In this document: positions 9,584-22,399 of the stretch, piece after piece
How positions within the stretch are numbered: position 1 is the stretch's first letter
Layout of the letters: each line of letters opens with the position of its first letter
Position numbers and translations under genes: made by a program
Assembly (NCBI GenBank): GCA_011009095.1
Contig: VTPC01091274.1
Span: 58,172 to 122,171 of the forward strand
Reading direction: 5' to 3'
Source: Ignelater luminosus
Taxonomy: Eukaryota; Arthropoda; Insecta; Coleoptera; Elateridae
DNA: 64,000 bases
Notes under the pieces: model-generated
Databases searched by the model: none
Seen by the model: the letters and a program-made list of their open reading frames with translations, nothing else
What the model was told of the DNA's origin: nothing

Positions 9584-12100
9584 AAGAAATCCAGCCAACG
9601 ACCATGATTACACGCTTTATGTCAAGAACCCAAAAAAGTTGCTTGCTTGATCTTTAAGTACTTCTGGAATAAAGAAGCATTGTATATTTCGTCCTTTGAT
9701 CCAACAGTTTCAGTCTAAAAATTGAAGACTGTTTACCAAAGAACTTCTACACCTCTATAGATGACCTTACGTTACTGAAGATTGTAACAGGAAATTCTAG
9801 AGTTTGCGTTACCTTTTTACTCTACGATAAATCTGAACAGTACAAGTAAAAACAAAAGCACGCAGGTTATTCTCAAGCAAAAGCGTTCCATTATAGTTTG
9901 AAGTATCCATTGCTTCAATTTTGCCCAGCTAGAATGCTAGAAATTTCTAAAGTGTTAGATATCTTTTTAATATGATGCTTAGGATATAATTCCTTACCCA
10001 AGAAGAGAACATTTTTAAAATTTCTTTTTGACAAATTTTGAGTCTAGAGGTAAACAGACAACATCCAAATCACCCGGACTAGCGATATATTAAATGTACT
10101 TACATATATAATCTACATAAATAAATATCTGAAGTCTACAGAACGGTAACACAACAATCAGTGTGGTACGGTGTAACAGGATCAGGTGTTGCGTAGGATA
10201 TTATGCATTCCGGAACTTAGAAATCTAACGCAATAATTGTTTAAATACGTCATCTACTAATAGTAGCAAGTACTGATTAGTCTTACCATAATGGTCACAG
10301 CAAAAAATCTGTTTATACATTCTAAAGCATCAGAGATTGAATGAGCAGGCTTTCTTGTTTATCAAAATTGATTCTAATGAAGTTTCTGTTTTCTACAGTA
10401 GTAAAAGTTGGCTAAAGACTTGTAGACAGAAAATAAGAACATAAGTAGAATAAGACACACTTCAGAGCGCATTTAACCAAAAGAAATTTTCTTACTAACA
10501 GCAAGCTAATATGCCTCCTAGATACTATAACACAGTGAAGATTAATTTACAAAGTCAAGTGGAATATGATAGTATGAAGATCTATCAAAAGCAAAAACAT
10601 TAAGGAGTGTTTCGAAAACTATGGAAACGATTTTGATCAAGTGTGTTATGGAAGTAAACCAATGTCTGTTGAAGTAACATTTACATTTAAGGTCAATTGC
10701 ACTAACGATTTAATTGCTCTCAAAACTAATTGATGATCAAAACCCATAAGTATGGTTTTATGATTTACAATCAATTGACCCCAAATATCATCACTGCTGA
10801 TTACAACGCTGTCTCATAATTGACATTTACTTATAATTTGTCAGAGACAGAGATCGAAAAAGAAAAGTACGCATTAGAATTTTCTACAAACGTAAAGAAG
10901 CCCTGGTATAATTACTTCATAGTCTAAGATAGCAAAACCGTGTAAAACGAACAACTAAACCGAGACCAGAGACAGGACGTTCGAATTGTTCGGTAACCCA
11001 AATATTGAAAATTAATGTCCTAAAAACAGTTAAGACTAACAGATCCATTTTGTTACGTGATGTGAGCAAAAAGCACGACGAATCAAAAATTATGAAGGAA
11101 CCAACAAAAAACGCAATACTTTAAAGAACTACAAGAAATTGAAAGAGCTAAACAGAAAAAAAGGGAATGAATGTGGCTATATAGACCGCGAGATGCTCTG
11201 CAGGCATTTCCTTGCTCAAAGAGGCGTCTCTTTTGTTACGAACGATGGGACGTATAAAAAAATGAATTTTTCCATTCTGCTTGGTTTTCTGCTCTATACT
11301 CTGCAGAAGCTGATGCTGTATTTGAAAGTTCTGTGGCTGCTATCATTATAGGAATTTAGAGAACATACTGATGTAGCAAGCAGTCTGATAATGTGACTTG
11401 TAAAATACTCTTTTCTTCAGCCGAGAAACAATCAATAAAATTATTTATTTAATTATTATTACTTAAACCTATTCAAACTGCATTGTTTTGACGGGACTTA
11501 AACACAGCTTTCTATGCAAAAGATACCTTGTAGTTCATGACAGACAATGACATCACATTTGTATCTAAAAGCCTAAACTCGCTAAAACCACAGAAATTGT
11601 TTTCAGTTAAGAGATATTGGACTCAATTGTGTGAAAACCATCGACGAGCTTACGAAATTATACTTTGCAAATTAGAAAAATAGTTGGGCTCAAGTTGAGC
11701 AAAGATTCATGGGAGGTATCAAAAGTAAATTTAAGAATCTTAGCGAAGAACAGTAATTCACTAACCTCATGTAATTATTTCAGTACTATTTATTGTAAGT
11801 TGAGAAGATGTAAAAGTTTTTCACAAACATTGTTCATCTATGCATAAAGGCAAACATCAAAATTGTTTCCCTACTTTTCGAGACGGTCCTTAAGCACAAT
11901 GCCCAGAACTACAAACTAACTATATTTGTCGAAAGGCTAAACAATCAGAATGTCAGCTAGTGTGGATAAAGTTACATAAGAAGATCTCGGTGAGCAACTA
12001 CAGCAATAGGAGAAATCTTTTTGAAGGGCGGATAAATAGAAAAAGAGAAAATAGAAGAAAGTAGAGAGTATCTGTACAAAATAAGTGCAACCCAGAAACG
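9584..12100. other. 2.5 kb without a recognisable gene
   Basis: No family motif seen. The part from about 11.9 kb (for example YKNICRKAKQSE in one frame) may be decayed upstream sequence of the LINE that follows. Open frames at 11139-11351 and 11665-11847 are unconvincing. Confidence 0.45.
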
Positions 12101-13796
12101 GAAAATGTAAAAGGAATTCAGAATAATTCATTATTCAAGTAACAGAAGTTTTGTTGTTAATACCTGACAAATTCAGAATGAATGGTCTCTGCACAAATTA
12201 GTTTAGAACTACAACTTAAATCGATTCTGGCAGGAAATATGGGAGAACTTCTACAAGCAATCTGAATTTACATAAATAGCAAATGATACTTATAGCATAG
12301 CACCCTCTATCATATACCTATCAAATCTCTAGGCCTGAAGATTAGCAAAGCACCACACAAATATTCTACATACTTGCTACGTCGAATAATTGCGTCGAGT
12401 AATTGCGTGCAATTCTTGTGTAATTCCCAAAAAGGGGAAATTCCCTCAAGTTGGCAAATTGTCTACAAGACAAGTGATGTTGACGGACTGCCGTAAACAA
12501 CTTGCGAAGTTGGAAACCGCAGCAAGTATAGCTTCAGAATGGACTGGTATATCAAAAAGAATTTAGTAGAAGCTTTAAACTTTACTGAAATGCGATGCTC
12601 CAGAACTTTAGAAAAGATTACGTACACAAATACAGGCAGCAAAGTAGTAAATCAATTCAGTAAACTGTAATTTTATTAAAATGTCTGTTGTGCTCATTTA
12701 GACATAGCTGATCTTGAATAAAGAAGTGTATGCTTGCTTCGTGGATTACGAAAAAGCTTTTGATAAGGTACGCCATAACTAATGGAACTGTTAAAAATCA
12801 AGGAAATTGACGCGAATGACGAAGAATAAAAAATTTATACTTCCACCAATCAGACAATACAAAACTGTAAGGAAAAGCCTCAGAAAGTATAGATATAAAA
12901 AAAAGCGTAAGGCAGGGATGCATACTGTCACCGATAGTATTCAATCTCTACTCGGACGTAATCAGGACAGAAGCCTTGAACAACGAAGAGACGGAAATAG
13001 TGATAAACGGAAATCTAGTTAATAACATTAGATATGATGACACTGTATTTTGGCAGAAAACTTAACAGACCTTCGAAGAATAGTCGAAAAGGTAAATAAC
13101 ATCAGTCAGCAATACGGATTGAAAATGAATATAAAGAAAACAAAACTTATAATAATAACAAAAAAACAAGGAGTACTACCACCGCTGATAGTATAAAATG
13201 TCGTTATCGAAATAGTGCAGAAATACAATTACCTGAAAACATGGATAAGTGAGTCTAATGATTGTTCGTTGGAGATTCGCGCCAGGATAGAGACTGCTGG
13301 AACAACTTTCATAAAAATGAAACAATTTTTCATAAACAAAGGACTTACCAACGATACCAAAATAAGAATGCTGCGATGCTATATTTTTCCAGTACTACTA
13401 TATGGAGTAGAAGCATCCACACTTAAAGTGGAACACATACGAAGATTGGAAGCTTTCGAGATGTGGTTATATCGAAGAGTGCTGAGAATATCCTGGATGG
13501 ATAGGGTCACAAACGAGAACGTTTTAAACAGATTGAATAAAGAAACAGAAATAGTAACTACAATTAAAACAAGGAAACTGGAATACTTGGGTCGGGTAAT
13601 GAGAGGACATCAATACCATCTGCTCCTAATAATCATACAGGGAAAGAGAAGTACTGGAAGAAGAAGAAGAATATTGTGGCTTAGGAACCTACGTGAATGG
13701 TTTAACTGCATATCGACGCAACTATTCAGAGCCGCTGTGAAAAATACTAGAATTTGCATGCTGATTGTCAACCTTCGTAAGGAGAAGGCACAATAA
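12100..13796 (+). mobile_element. non-LTR retrotransposon (LINE), decayed, 5' end undefined
   Basis: Reverse-transcriptase traces appear in order on the plus strand: a GEIPSSW block (about 12435), VYACFVDYEKAFDKVRHN with the catalytic-palm Asp (about 12730-12780), a QGC-type turn near 12920 and LKMNIKKTKLI (about 13120-13150). The long C-terminal open frame listed separately then follows. The palm YADD box is degraded to YDDT near 13035. No poly(A) tail, target duplication or endonuclease domain could be placed, so both true ends are uncertain. The clade is not settled; the C-terminal style is that of insect endonuclease-reverse transcriptase elements. Confidence 0.7.
13215..13796 (+). pseudogene. 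LINE reverse transcriptase C-terminal open frame
   Basis: A 193-codon frame covers the thumb and C-terminal region: YNYLKTWISESND, EIRARIETAGTTFIKM, ML-RCYIFPVLLYGVEA, EAFEMWLYRRVLRISWMDRV, TRKLEYLGRVMRGHQYHLL and LRNLREWFNC. The series is typical of insect endonuclease-RT LINEs, where it lies downstream of the YADD palm. It is the best-kept part of the element and ends at the stop at 13794-13796, close to the expected protein end. Upstream frames are broken by several stops, so it is not a functional gene. Confidence 0.78.
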
Positions 13797-13799
13797 AAA

Positions 13800-14670
13800 G
13801 AAGAACCTGATCTTAACATATATAAACATAATGAGATTTCTTGGCGCAAGTAGTGATTTCATTGGTAAAACGTCAGACTAGTATTTCTGACAGTTTTGGC
13901 AAAAGCTTGCAAGTTTTAATATTAAAATTGTTTAAAATCCTTACACTAAGAAATGCGAAAAATATTTAGGACTTAACTCTGACAACGCATCTAGTCACTA
14001 CATCTTTAACTTTTACTATTACTGTTGGAAAACAAATGTGAAAAAGATCTAATCTTGATTAAAAAAAAAGTAAGAGCAAGAAACAATTCTACTCTTCTTG
14101 ATGTGAAAAAAATTGTTTCTGAAAATATCTATTTCGCTAGCAATTAAAGATTTAATTCTTTTTCTGTCAAGACTTCTAATACAGGATTTACTTTCTTGTT
14201 CGGCAGTATACCATAACTGAAGGAATTAGTCGTTGCGAAAGTAGCGTAATTAATCTTCAAACTCTTTGGGAGTTTTCCAAAAGTATTTATGTATCTAAGG
14301 TTTGCAAAGTGGCCGATAACTTATAAATATTGTATAAGCAAGTACACTAACACAATAGTGTAAACTAGTAGCAAAATCATTATTCAATTCAACATATGAC
14401 TAAATGAAACTAACGTACGAGTATAATAAAAACAAACTCTAATTAACACGAAGTATTGTTATCTCAGAAACACTGTATCAAAAATAAATAATTGATGCAA
14501 TCAATTACATTAAATGTTTTATACCTAGGTGTTGTCTCAGAAATATAAAATAATCTCATTAATAGAGAAACAGAATTGACTTGTATTTAAAGGAAATGCC
14601 TGATTACTTAGGCAGTAAATATACAAAAGCTTGTCTTACATTTGAAATTGCATTTTGTTTAGATTTGTTG
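13800..14670. other. gene-free AT-rich stretch
   Basis: No supported gene or repeat between the LINE and the mariner. Confidence 0.55.
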
Positions 14671-14672
14671 TA

Positions 14673-15956
14673 ACACATGGCCTGAAAAGTCCCAGGCCTA
14701 ACAAATAGATGGCGCTAGTTCTATTGCATTCACCGCTTTTTCAGTTAGTACTAACCTTCAAAAGACAGCTGTTACAATTTCATGATATTCTATTCATTAT
14801 TTTGTGAGTTATTGTGCTAAGAGTGACGCTACTTTTGTTATTTTCAAAACAATGGATCAAAAACAATTTCGTGTTTTAATTTTACACTGCTTCTTGATGG
14901 GAAAAAATGTCGTTCAAGCCAAGCAATGGCTTGAAAAGTGTTATGGAGACTCCGCTCCATCAGAAACAACAATAAAACGTTGGTTTGCTGACTTCAAACG
15001 TGGTCGTAGAGACACCGATGATGCAGAACGCAGTGGACGTCCAAATGAGGCGGTAACACCAGAAAACATCAAACAAAAATCCGCAAAATCGTTTTGAATG
15101 ATCGAAAAGTAAAGTTGCGTGAGTTAGCTGACATCGTAAAGATATCAAAAGAACGTGTTGGCTTTATATTGCATGAGCATTTGACTATGAGAAAGCTCTG
15201 CTCAAAGTGGGTGCCGCGTTTGCTCACTGTTCACCAAAAACAAGAACGTGTTGATGTTTCTGAGCAGTGTTTGGCCATGTTTAAACGTAACAAACCGGAA
15301 TTTTTGCGTCGATATGTGACAATGGATGAAACATGGATCCATCACTTCACTCCGGAATCAAAACGATCGTCATCTGAGTGGACAGCAACTGGTGAACCTC
15401 GTCGAAAGCGACCGAAAGCACAACAATCGGCTGGAAAGGTTATGGCCTCGGTATTTTAGGATGTGCGTGGTGTAATATTCATCAACTATCTTGAGAAGGG
15501 AAATACCATCAACAGTGAATATTATATAGCGTTTGAAGGCCGAAATTGCAAAGAAAAGACCGCATATGGCAAAGAAAAAATTTTGTTTCATCAAGACAAC
15601 GCACCTTGTCACAAGTCAATCAAAACAATGGCAAAACTACATGAATTGAACTTCGAATTGCTCCCACATCCACCGTATTCGGCAGATTTGGCTCCCAGCG
15701 ACTACTGGCTGTTCGCAAACCTAAAAAAAATGCTTGCCGGTAAGAAATTTCGCTCGAATGAAGAGGTTATCGCTGAAACTGAGTCCTATTTTGAGGCAAA
15801 AGATAAATCGTTCTACAAAAGTGGTATTGAAATGTTAGAGCGGCGCTGGAATGATTGCGTTGTTCTTGATGGAAATTACGTTGTTGAATAAAGCTAATTT
15901 TGAACAAAAAAAACCGTGTTTTCTTTGTTAGGCCTGGGACTTTTTAGCCCATGTGT
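14673..15956 (+). mobile_element. mariner transposon, irritans-type, near full length
   Basis: Terminal repeats of about 33 bp: the left begins ACACATGGCCTGAAAAGTCC and the right, inverted, begins ACACATGGGCTAAAAAGTCC. They differ at two or three positions and TA flanks both sides (14671-14672 and 15957-15958). Length is 1,284 bp, normal for mariner. The ends and protein resemble the irritans (Himar1-like) subfamily. The transposase covers nearly the whole interior but is broken, so the copy could move only with help from elsewhere. Confidence 0.93.
14851..15891 (+). pseudogene. mariner transposase, irritans-type, broken
   Basis: From the ATG at 14851: MDQKQFRVLILHCFLMGKN, then GDSAPSETTIKRWFADF (paired helix-turn-helix DNA binding). 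A one-base frame shift near 15077 leads to IRKIVLNDRKVKLRELADI, then the catalytic MDETWIHH (first Asp), HQDNAPCHKS (second Asp) and LAPSDYW (third Asp), a complete DD34D triad. The C-terminus is GNYVVE with a stop at 15889-15891. A TAG at 15457-15459 stands where the family has Trp (VF-W-D). Between about 15528 and 15580 the protein reads in the wrong frame, bracketed by two compensating indels. Total length of about 345 codons is normal. A lightly decayed, fairly recent copy. Confidence 0.9.
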
Positions 15957-15958
15957 TA

Positions 15959-17940
15959 TTCCCAGTATTATATAGCTTCTAGAACTATCACTATATTTAT
16001 GTTTAGTTAACGATAAAAGAATACTCGGTGATAACAATAGCATATCAGTTCGAAGCAGAACACTGCAGAAACATACATATGTCATAAACAAAATATACAT
16101 ATAAAGGCAAACCAAAGGAAAAAACCTTGAAGAAGCAAGTGAATGTGATGGCAAACACATGAAACGGAATTAACGTATAGGCAATAACAACGGAAATAGG
16201 GAAATAACTGATATTCCATGTTTTTCATAATTCTGAGGTTATGTAGGCCAGTAATACAGTAGCAAACATTTCATCAAGATTATTGGTGAAAATAAAAAGT
16301 ATATACGTTTTTTACAGATACTTAACCTTTGAAGGACGCAAATAAATGTAACGCACGTTAAATTGCCCTCATTATTAAAGCAATCGCTCTCATGAAAAGA
16401 ACGAAAACAAAAACTGAAAACAGCCAAAATTAAACATCAAAAGATGTTAAAATTGTGTTGTGTTTTGTGTTTTGAATGTTCTCTGTTTACACACGTACAA
16501 AAGACGTTAAATTCTACTGTAAATAATTAACATTCCAAGCGTAAAGTAGTAAGTAAATTCTCTTTTCAAAACAATATATTTCAAGAAAGTATTTACGTTT
16601 TAGATAATATCAAGCAAATATTTTGACTACGTTTTAAACAGTGTTATAAGAGAATATTTTATTCGAAATATTTACCTTTCAGACACAAATCCGGAATTTT
16701 CAATGATATTAAATTCAAAAGGAACAGGTGTTATTAACAAACAATAACAAAGGATGAAAGGGGTAAATTTGATAATGATTAAGGAATTTTATCATTGTTG
16801 TTATTTATCTTTAAAATATATTAAAAGAAAAACAGAAAGAATGATCTGAAGTTTATTGATGCTTCTTGAATTTGCAGAGAAATGTTGTATTTTAAATATG
16901 AAGGCATGCTCTATTTTATTTATTTTTAAACTTTTAAAAGCAATTCTTAATGGATACCTGCAGCATTCTAGGCACAAATACATGATGGACTTTAGCTGTA
17001 GAAAAGTCTTTACAATATCAAGGCATAATGCACGTCGGTTGAGCAGCTTCTATAGAAATCTTTATTTAGGATATGTGAACCAAATCCTTTCGTATTCACA
17101 CAGAAGTGTACTCTGATGTGTGTACGGGTTATTTATCATGCATTATGTATTGCAATTTCACTGTAAAAACGTTATAGCTAGGGCGATCCACTGTTTTATT
17201 CATATTATTATGAAAGAACTTTCAAAGAGATGAATTTTAAAATTTTAATGTTTATATTTGCGTATTTAAGATTCTAACAGCCTTTTACATTTTACCTTAA
17301 TTTACTTTTTTATTTTTATTCGTATACAGAAATGTTAATTATGTAGTAGTCATAAATGTTTAACAGGGTTTGTAAATATTTTATCACGTTAGCGTTTATT
17401 TTACGCCTGTTAAGTAAATAAAAGTAAAAAAATGTAGTATATTTACATGATATGTTATTGTATGCATGTATATCTGAGAAACTTACATTTAAATATTAAT
17501 GTTGGGTTTTTAAAATAAGTACGTGAGATATGGGTTACTCAAAGAAAAGTAAATTATCCATTACTGTAGAATGTTATAAACAATTGTAAATAAATATCTA
17601 ACAGGTAATCCGTTTTTCAACTCACTTATTTCCAGCAATCCTCAACGATTTGTCGGCTGTAAGTCTGTATCAGACCATGACAACTTTACATGTGAAACAC
17701 GCGAAACTTTTCAGGCTCAAGTGACTATAAGCCTGGATCTTTATGGTTAATAAAACAACCTGCTTTGAAGTAGATTAATGGCCTCTAACTCAAGTTGGTA
17801 GCCCTGGGAAATGAGATTAGGAAGTTGTGCATTAGTAAAGAAATGCGTTGAAACATTAATTATAATATCGAAAAAATCTGTACAAGTATCCATAAAGATT
17901 ATAACCAATCGTTTATTTATAAAACTTACCAATCAATATC
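15959..17940. other. gene-free AT-rich stretch up to the left inverted arm
   Basis: No supported gene; several 60-90-codon chance frames. The last 150-200 bases may still be distantly alignable with sequence outside the right arm, so the arm boundary is approximate. Confidence 0.5.
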
Positions 17941-19245
17941 ATAATATCTTGTTACGGACATAACTGGGATTAGTGTCCCGTCTGGATCGCAACCATATAC
18001 ATATAAAATCGTACGCCACCTGTAATGCTAGCCTTTATACAGTCAAAGACTTAGGCTTAGAGCAGGCGGTAGACGGTAATAATAATGCGAGAATCTTAGA
18101 GGTTTCAAAATCGAGAGGGCACTAGCTGCAGTAGAAAGTCGGCGACCTAAGTTCGAATGGAAAACCCTTCAGCTGATCTTCGTATCTAGGTCAGTAGGCG
18201 AGATGTCTGCCAAGGTCGAACCTCAGGTTCGAGCGATACTCAAATAAACGAAATAGAGATTGTACTGCACTCTCTTTAGATACTTACTTTCCCAATGAGG
18301 GATTAAGCTAATGATATGTCTTAATTTGAAGGTCAGCGTCACCTGGATCCGGAACAGCTGATTCCTGAAATACTTTATAAGTATGCCTATAACCGAATAA
18401 ATGTCAAAAGATAAATTATTAACATCTATTAGCATACTAATGAATAAATACAGGAATTACAGCGTTCCCTCTTACACTGTTTGAAAAACGTGTACACAAA
18501 CGCATATACTATGTAAATGCAAGATAAACAAGCAAAAATACACAAAGAACAAGTACACACAAAATAAATCTGGCCGCATTAAGTTTATTAATATTTACGA
18601 ATTAACAACTGCATAAAACGCGGATAACGTGAAGACAATACGTAAATTTAGACAGTGAATCATCCGTAATCATTATAACTTCTGCCTTCATGTATGAAAG
18701 AAGCATGAATAATATAACATGGAAAATATAAACAGTAGCGATAATCTAACTGGGTTCGTCACCTGCAAGTGTTTTACATTTAACTTTGGATCCAGACATT
18801 TATTCAAATAAATTGTTGAACAAGAACAATTCGACCAAGTTATAAAATGACAAGAATTTATGTTATCAGAACCTAATATAAATAAACGATCAAGCCAAGA
18901 ATTGAATTCATAAATGCACAAACTAATAAAAGATTGATAATATCTCGGAACAAGTTCATTACGTTACAAATCGATAAACAACAGCTTCCTATTAACTAAG
19001 CAATAGTATAAAGCTTTTCACTACTATGAAACGATACGTCGAGCTTTTTACTACTGTGAAAGGATCTCATAAGGTTCTTCACCACTGTGAAGCGATGTTT
19101 CAGTAACCTTGACTGTAGGTTACTTTTATCCAAAGCGGCTGTGACGAGACGATATTATGCAAGTGCATTCGCAAATAATTGCGTTTATACATTGACAAGT
19201 TATATTCGTCCACGTTGCTTCTTCATAAAAGACAGTTTGAAAAGG
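17940..19245. repeat. long inverted arm, left copy (~1.3 kb)
   Basis: This stretch matches the reverse complement of about 31560-32895 over nearly its whole length at roughly 75% identity by eye. Anchors include ACTGGGATTAGTG (17966), GCCACCTGTAATGCTAGC (near 18015), GCGGTAGACGGTA (18066), CGTATCTAGGTCAGTAGGC (18181), CCCAATGAGGGATTAAGCT (18292), GGATCCAGA (18788) and TTACTTTTATCCAAAGC (19120). No family is recognised and no target duplication was found at the outer edges. It may be one end of a ~15-kb element with long inverted repeats, or one of two oppositely oriented members of a repeat family. Confidence 0.8.
19017..19091. repeat. three phased palindromes, left arm
   Basis: TTCACTACTATGAA (19017), TTTACTACTGTGAA (19047) and TTCACCACTGTGAA (19078) recur at 30- and 31-base spacing. 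Each is an imperfect TTCAC-N4-GTGAA palindrome, the form of a dimeric protein-binding site. A GTAACC/GGTTAC inverted pair follows at about 19103-19122. The array and its spacing are kept in the right arm. Confidence 0.75.
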
Positions 19246-19249
19246 GTAA

Positions 19250-21714
19250 AATTATTTATCGTATAACTGGAACTAATCCAATAGAGAACCAATTTGTTGG
19301 CATAGAAAACACGGCTCTGGTTCACATAAACTTTAACTTATAGTTACTACATTAATTCGTAGAAATGGACGACTTCCACGTACGTTTGTAACTTAAAGAG
19401 ATATTTTAATTGTCTTTAAATATCTATAGAGAGCGAGGCAGTACAAATCTCGTAGAAATTCGATAAAATGTTCAGGTATAACGAGAAAGACGATACGGTA
19501 GTTTACTGAGAGTTTGATGTTAATTCGTTTGGTAGGTCCGCGAGGTTGGAGAGGTTTTTGAGAGATGCGTTACGATAGCGACACGTCTGGTACATTCCAG
19601 GGATTGTCGATAGGATATTTAGCGGTGACGGAAATTATTCGCGATGTTTTCACTCAGGCAAATTATCACCTTAATAGAAGTTAGTCAACCACTTGAACTA
19701 CTTCTCGATAATTCGAAATTATTCTAAGTCCAAACTTCACATATAAAGAACGCGGAGGATGCGTGTTTCTTCGTCGCTAACTCTTGTTGAACTTTCCCGA
19801 GTTCTTTTGCGGAATGCCTCATTTCCAACCCCCGAAAGGGTGGGTTTAACAAATTATTGGATGGTCGGCATACATGACGACATGACTACCAATAAAACAA
19901 TACGAGAAGGGAGTGACTTAACAAGAAATTCGAAAGCTGCACTCTGCAATTTTAGGGAATAAATCTTGTCCGCGCCAGACAAAGTAAAAGTTTTATGGTT
20001 TAAAGGAGCATTAAACTAAAAGATAAGAATACAAGCTTCTTTGAAATGCGAAAATTAAATCTGGAAAATACAAATTCAGAGGTAGTTTTATTCTATTCAA
20101 AGCTTTAATGTATCTCTAGTTTAGCATTGAGAAAATATTTTTATAAGAGAATTCTAGAAGAAAATAATATTCCCAAGCCATAAATCCGATAATGTCAAAG
20201 GGCATTAAACCAAGGGGCCTTTATGCTACAGAAAGACAATAAAATTAATTTCTGAAAAGAATAACGTATTTACAGTAGGGAAAGATTGAGAATAATAAAA
20301 AGACATTTTGTTATTTGCAGAAGTTAATAACACGTTAAGGAAAGATTTAATTATTTCTGAATTTTCTTAACAATCTTAAGTAGTGCTCAAAATTTCGACA
20401 GATTTACCGATGAACGGTATCCTAACTTAATTATTATCCAGCAAAATAATAATGAGTTTTTAGCTTAATTAGGTTGGTAATATGATCGCGAAAAGCTATC
20501 TTCTGCCGACATGACTTCAAACGGAGGTTGATTTTTCAACCAAACTTTGGTTCTTTTAAACTGTGAAAACAAGAGAAATAGCAAATATATTAAAGTGTAA
20601 GAAATGAGAAATTACTTACCAAGATATAGAAGGACAACCGTTAGTTTTACAAAGCTAATTTAATATGAGTACAAGTCGATGACAATCGAAAAAAAAGGTA
20701 ACAGTTCCTTTACCGGACACGCTAACTATCCCTCTTTTCATTCAGTCCAACAACTCGAAATAATCCAACAAGCTAATGCACAGGTCATAAGGAATTTTGA
20801 ACTAAAGTAAGAATAAGCAAGTGAAAAGCAGAAACCTGGGGTTTTATAAAAATAGTAAAAGAGGAATTAGAAACTCTTCAAATATCTCTTTAACACATCA
20901 AGACACAAAAAGGATTTTATATAGGGTGTAATCAATCGATAGTTAAAGCTCTACACCATGACATTCTATAGTGGAAAATGAGTAAAAAAGTTTAATAACA
21001 TTTTTACCTCCGATGGCTCCTTTGAGAGATAACAAGCTCTTTTATACTTTTAAAACAGGCAGTACTGTAGGCTGTTGAAGACTTCATTTTATCTAAGATG
21101 TCTAAGAATTCGAAACCAAATGGACATAACTCCGCAAGAGTAACCATAGTATAACCATCATTGCACGTTGTCACTGCCAAATTTGAACCGATAAAACTTC
21201 AACAATAGGTATTCTTATACACAGCCTTTTAAATTTATTTGCAAGTAATAACACAAAAGTTAGTCAAAAAATGAGTTTGTCGTTATTGATACGCAAAATA
21301 CCTACCCGCCCACAACATTCTACAGTTCAGCTGATTAGCATTTTTGCTAATTGCGTCTGGACAATGCTAGAAAGATGAAATATCTAATCGCATTTTGCGG
21401 AATACTAGCGGAAAATTAAGTTCTCATTGCAAATTGTACCACCCCTTGTATGATACTGTAATAAAAAATTAAATAGTTACCAAATGTATTTTTGTTAGCT
21501 GGACTAGAGTTAACAGTTTTTGGCAGAGAATGTGGTTATTTTAAATGCAACGTTAAATAAATTAGAAAACAAAAAGTAACACTTTAATATTACAATTTGA
21601 AGTATTACAACAATAACTACTAAATAACAGTTATTAGAAACATACGGTAAAGGATTAAATTAAAGCTTCTACATGACCGCTATCATTAGCTAAGCATTTT
21701 ATTTATTCATAATA
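19250..21714. other. interior between the arms, left part; no recognisable gene
   Basis: About 19370-19980 is less AT-rich than its surroundings and has a TATAAAG at 19743 with an AATAAA near 19960, so it may be a small transcription unit or promoter-bearing repeat. The 67-codon frame there matches nothing I know. The remainder is AT-rich without motifs. Confidence 0.4.
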
Positions 21715-22399
21715 ATATTTATAATATTCCATTTCGAAGAAGAAAATAGTCCTGAATAGCAGAAAAAAACAAAAATAACTAACAGCAACACGATGAATTA
21801 AATAACACGCAACAAAAAATTAAAAATACATAAATAAATAACAACAAACAAAACCAAACTCGAACCGAAAACAGAAACAGGAAAACGATTATTGAATAAC
21901 TTTAAAAACAATAGCAATTACATACTATTGTACAGGATATTTCAAGATTTGTCTAACAGATTGACAAGCAATACCTTTACAACTAAATAAAAAACTCTAG
22001 CCCTGAAGATGTGGAACAAGAATTTTAAAATTTACAAAAATTACAATTTAAATGTAAACAAAATTCGAGGCATTAAAACAAGTTATAACGCCAAAAACAT
22101 TAAAATATATCGAGATAGAAACGTAAAAAAACATCTGCGATTCACTGAAAAATATTATCGCTAAGAAAGGAAATATTTAAGAATCTTAAACAGTTGCGAT
22201 TTGCAAAAAAAACCGTAAACAATATCGCAACAAATAAAAAAGAGAAATGATCAAAGTATGAATTTAAAAAATTTGTACTGTGTGAAAATAGTATACTTGG
22301 AGTAAGGGTGTGAAGATAAAGGTTGGCGCACAACTGAATAACATTGTTATGGTTTAGTTAAGATGAACTGCAATTCATTAGTAAGTTAATGAATTTGTA

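Noticed and set aside
18220-18240. tRNA-like GGTTCGA motif suggesting a tRNA or SINE B box
   Set aside because: No cloverleaf can be drawn around it and no A box lies at the right distance; the right arm carries a different version.
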